From positions 1-22,698 of the forward strand of contig CAKREL010000030.1 of assembly GCA_934317205.1 (NCBI GenBank): a stretch of DNA of 22,698 nucleotides. Direction: 5' to 3'. Numbering within the stretch: the first letter of the stretch is position 1; the number at the start of each line of letters is the position of its first letter. Source of the stretch: an uncultured Eubacterium sp. GTDB taxonomy: Bacteria; Bacillota; Clostridia; Lachnospirales; Lachnospiraceae. The notes below the pieces were generated by a model. That model made no database searches. It had not been told where the DNA came from and worked only from the letters and a program-made list of their open reading frames with translations. A program made the translations under genes and the position numbers. Positions 22,307 to 22,698 of the stretch are shown here, piece after piece.

Positions 22307-22698
22307 ATGATAGAAGCAACCAGTTGTGGCGGTGTGGTTATATTCCGTGGTAAGATTCTGTTGCTGTATAAAAATTATCGTAACAAATATGAAGGTTGGG
22401 TTTTGCCGAAAGGAACGGTAGAAGCCGGCGAGGAGTATAAGGATACTGCTGCAAGAGAAGTCAGGGAGGAAACTGGTGTAGATGCCTCCATCATAAAATA
22501 TGTGGGAAAGAGCCAGTATACTTTTACAGTTCCTGAGGATACTGTGGAAAAGCAGGTACATTGGTACCTGATGATGGCGGACAGTTATTATAGTAAACCG
22601 CAGCGCGAAGAATATTTCGTAGATTCCGGTTATTATAAATATCATGAAGCCTACCATCTGCTGAAATTTGCAAATGAGAAACAGATTCTGGAAAAAGC
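22307..22698 (+). CDS. Nudix hydrolase, 3' end beyond the window
   Basis: The first 130 codons of a Nudix-fold pyrophosphohydrolase are present and the frame is still open at the window edge. The Nudix box fits GX5EX7REUXEEXGU exactly: Gly36, Glu42, then REVREETGV (50-58), whose glutamates bind Mg2+. It opens with CGGVVIFRGKILLLYKN and WVLPKGTVEAGE, typical of dinucleoside-polyphosphate (Ap4A/MutT-like) hydrolases. Substrate cannot be assigned. GGGAGGG lies six bases before the ATG. It has its own promoter, separate from the cell-wall genes. Confidence 0.88.
   Translation, partial: MIEATSCGGVVIFRGKILLLYKNYRNKYEGWVLPKGTVEAGEEYKDTAAREVREETGVDASIIKYVGKSQYTFTVPEDTVEKQVHWYLMMADSYYSKPQREEYFVDSGYYKYHEAYHLLKFANEKQILEK

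Overview
The window reads as chromosomal DNA of a low-GC, anaerobic, fermentative Firmicute, most likely a gut-type Lachnospiraceae or related Clostridia. The grounds are the NADH-dependent multisubunit [FeFe] hydrogenase genes with sensory-type hydrogenase paralogues, AGGAGG-type ribosome sites, AT-rich spacers, and the miaB / ruvAB / zapA / U32 / RodA-PBP neighbourhood. I see no rRNA, tRNA, CRISPR array, insertion sequence or phage gene. The taxon is an inference from gene content only.

Layout. (1) 1-1466: hairpins, a terminator and a promoter, then a short-form glutamate 5-kinase (proB, no proA beside it) and a small DUF896 protein, closed by a strong terminator. (2) 4590 down to 1453, minus strand: a tightly coupled five-gene operon of DRTGG protein, RsbT-like ATPase/kinase, PAS-less sensory-type [FeFe] hydrogenase, second DRTGG-like protein and PHP-domain phosphoesterase. 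(3) 4591-4860: a divergent promoter region with two good sigma-A-type promoters and several inverted repeats. (4) 4861-9877, plus strand: the hydrogenase operon hndA, a stand-alone histidine-kinase-type ATPase, hndB, hndC, hndD, ending in a hairpin terminator. (5) 10048-12943: a PAS-containing sensory [FeFe] hydrogenase (HydS type) and a SpoIIE/PP2C phosphatase. (6) 12940-16702: promoter and long palindrome, then miaB, a NusG-domain-II protein, ruvA and ruvB. (7) 16748-22226: zapA, a U32 peptidase-family protein, a FtsW/RodA/SpoVE glycosyltransferase and a class B penicillin-binding protein whose reading frame overlaps the previous gene by 194 bases. (8) 22241-22698: promoter and a Nudix hydrolase cut by the window edge.

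How the genes work together. HndABCD should couple NAD(P)H (and possibly ferredoxin) oxidation to H2 production, or the reverse. Around it sit two hydrogenase-like proteins that keep four candidate H-cluster cysteines but have Ala or Ser in place of the proton-relay cysteine, an RsbT-like kinase domain, a PP2C phosphatase and a lone GHKL ATPase. My reading is a local H2/redox sensing and phospho-signalling module controlling fermentative electron disposal. The sensors and a kinase/phosphatase pair are visible. The phosphorylated target, which would be a STAS-type antagonist in classical partner switching, is not in the window. The right half is housekeeping: tRNA modification, Holliday-junction processing, division and cell-wall synthesis.
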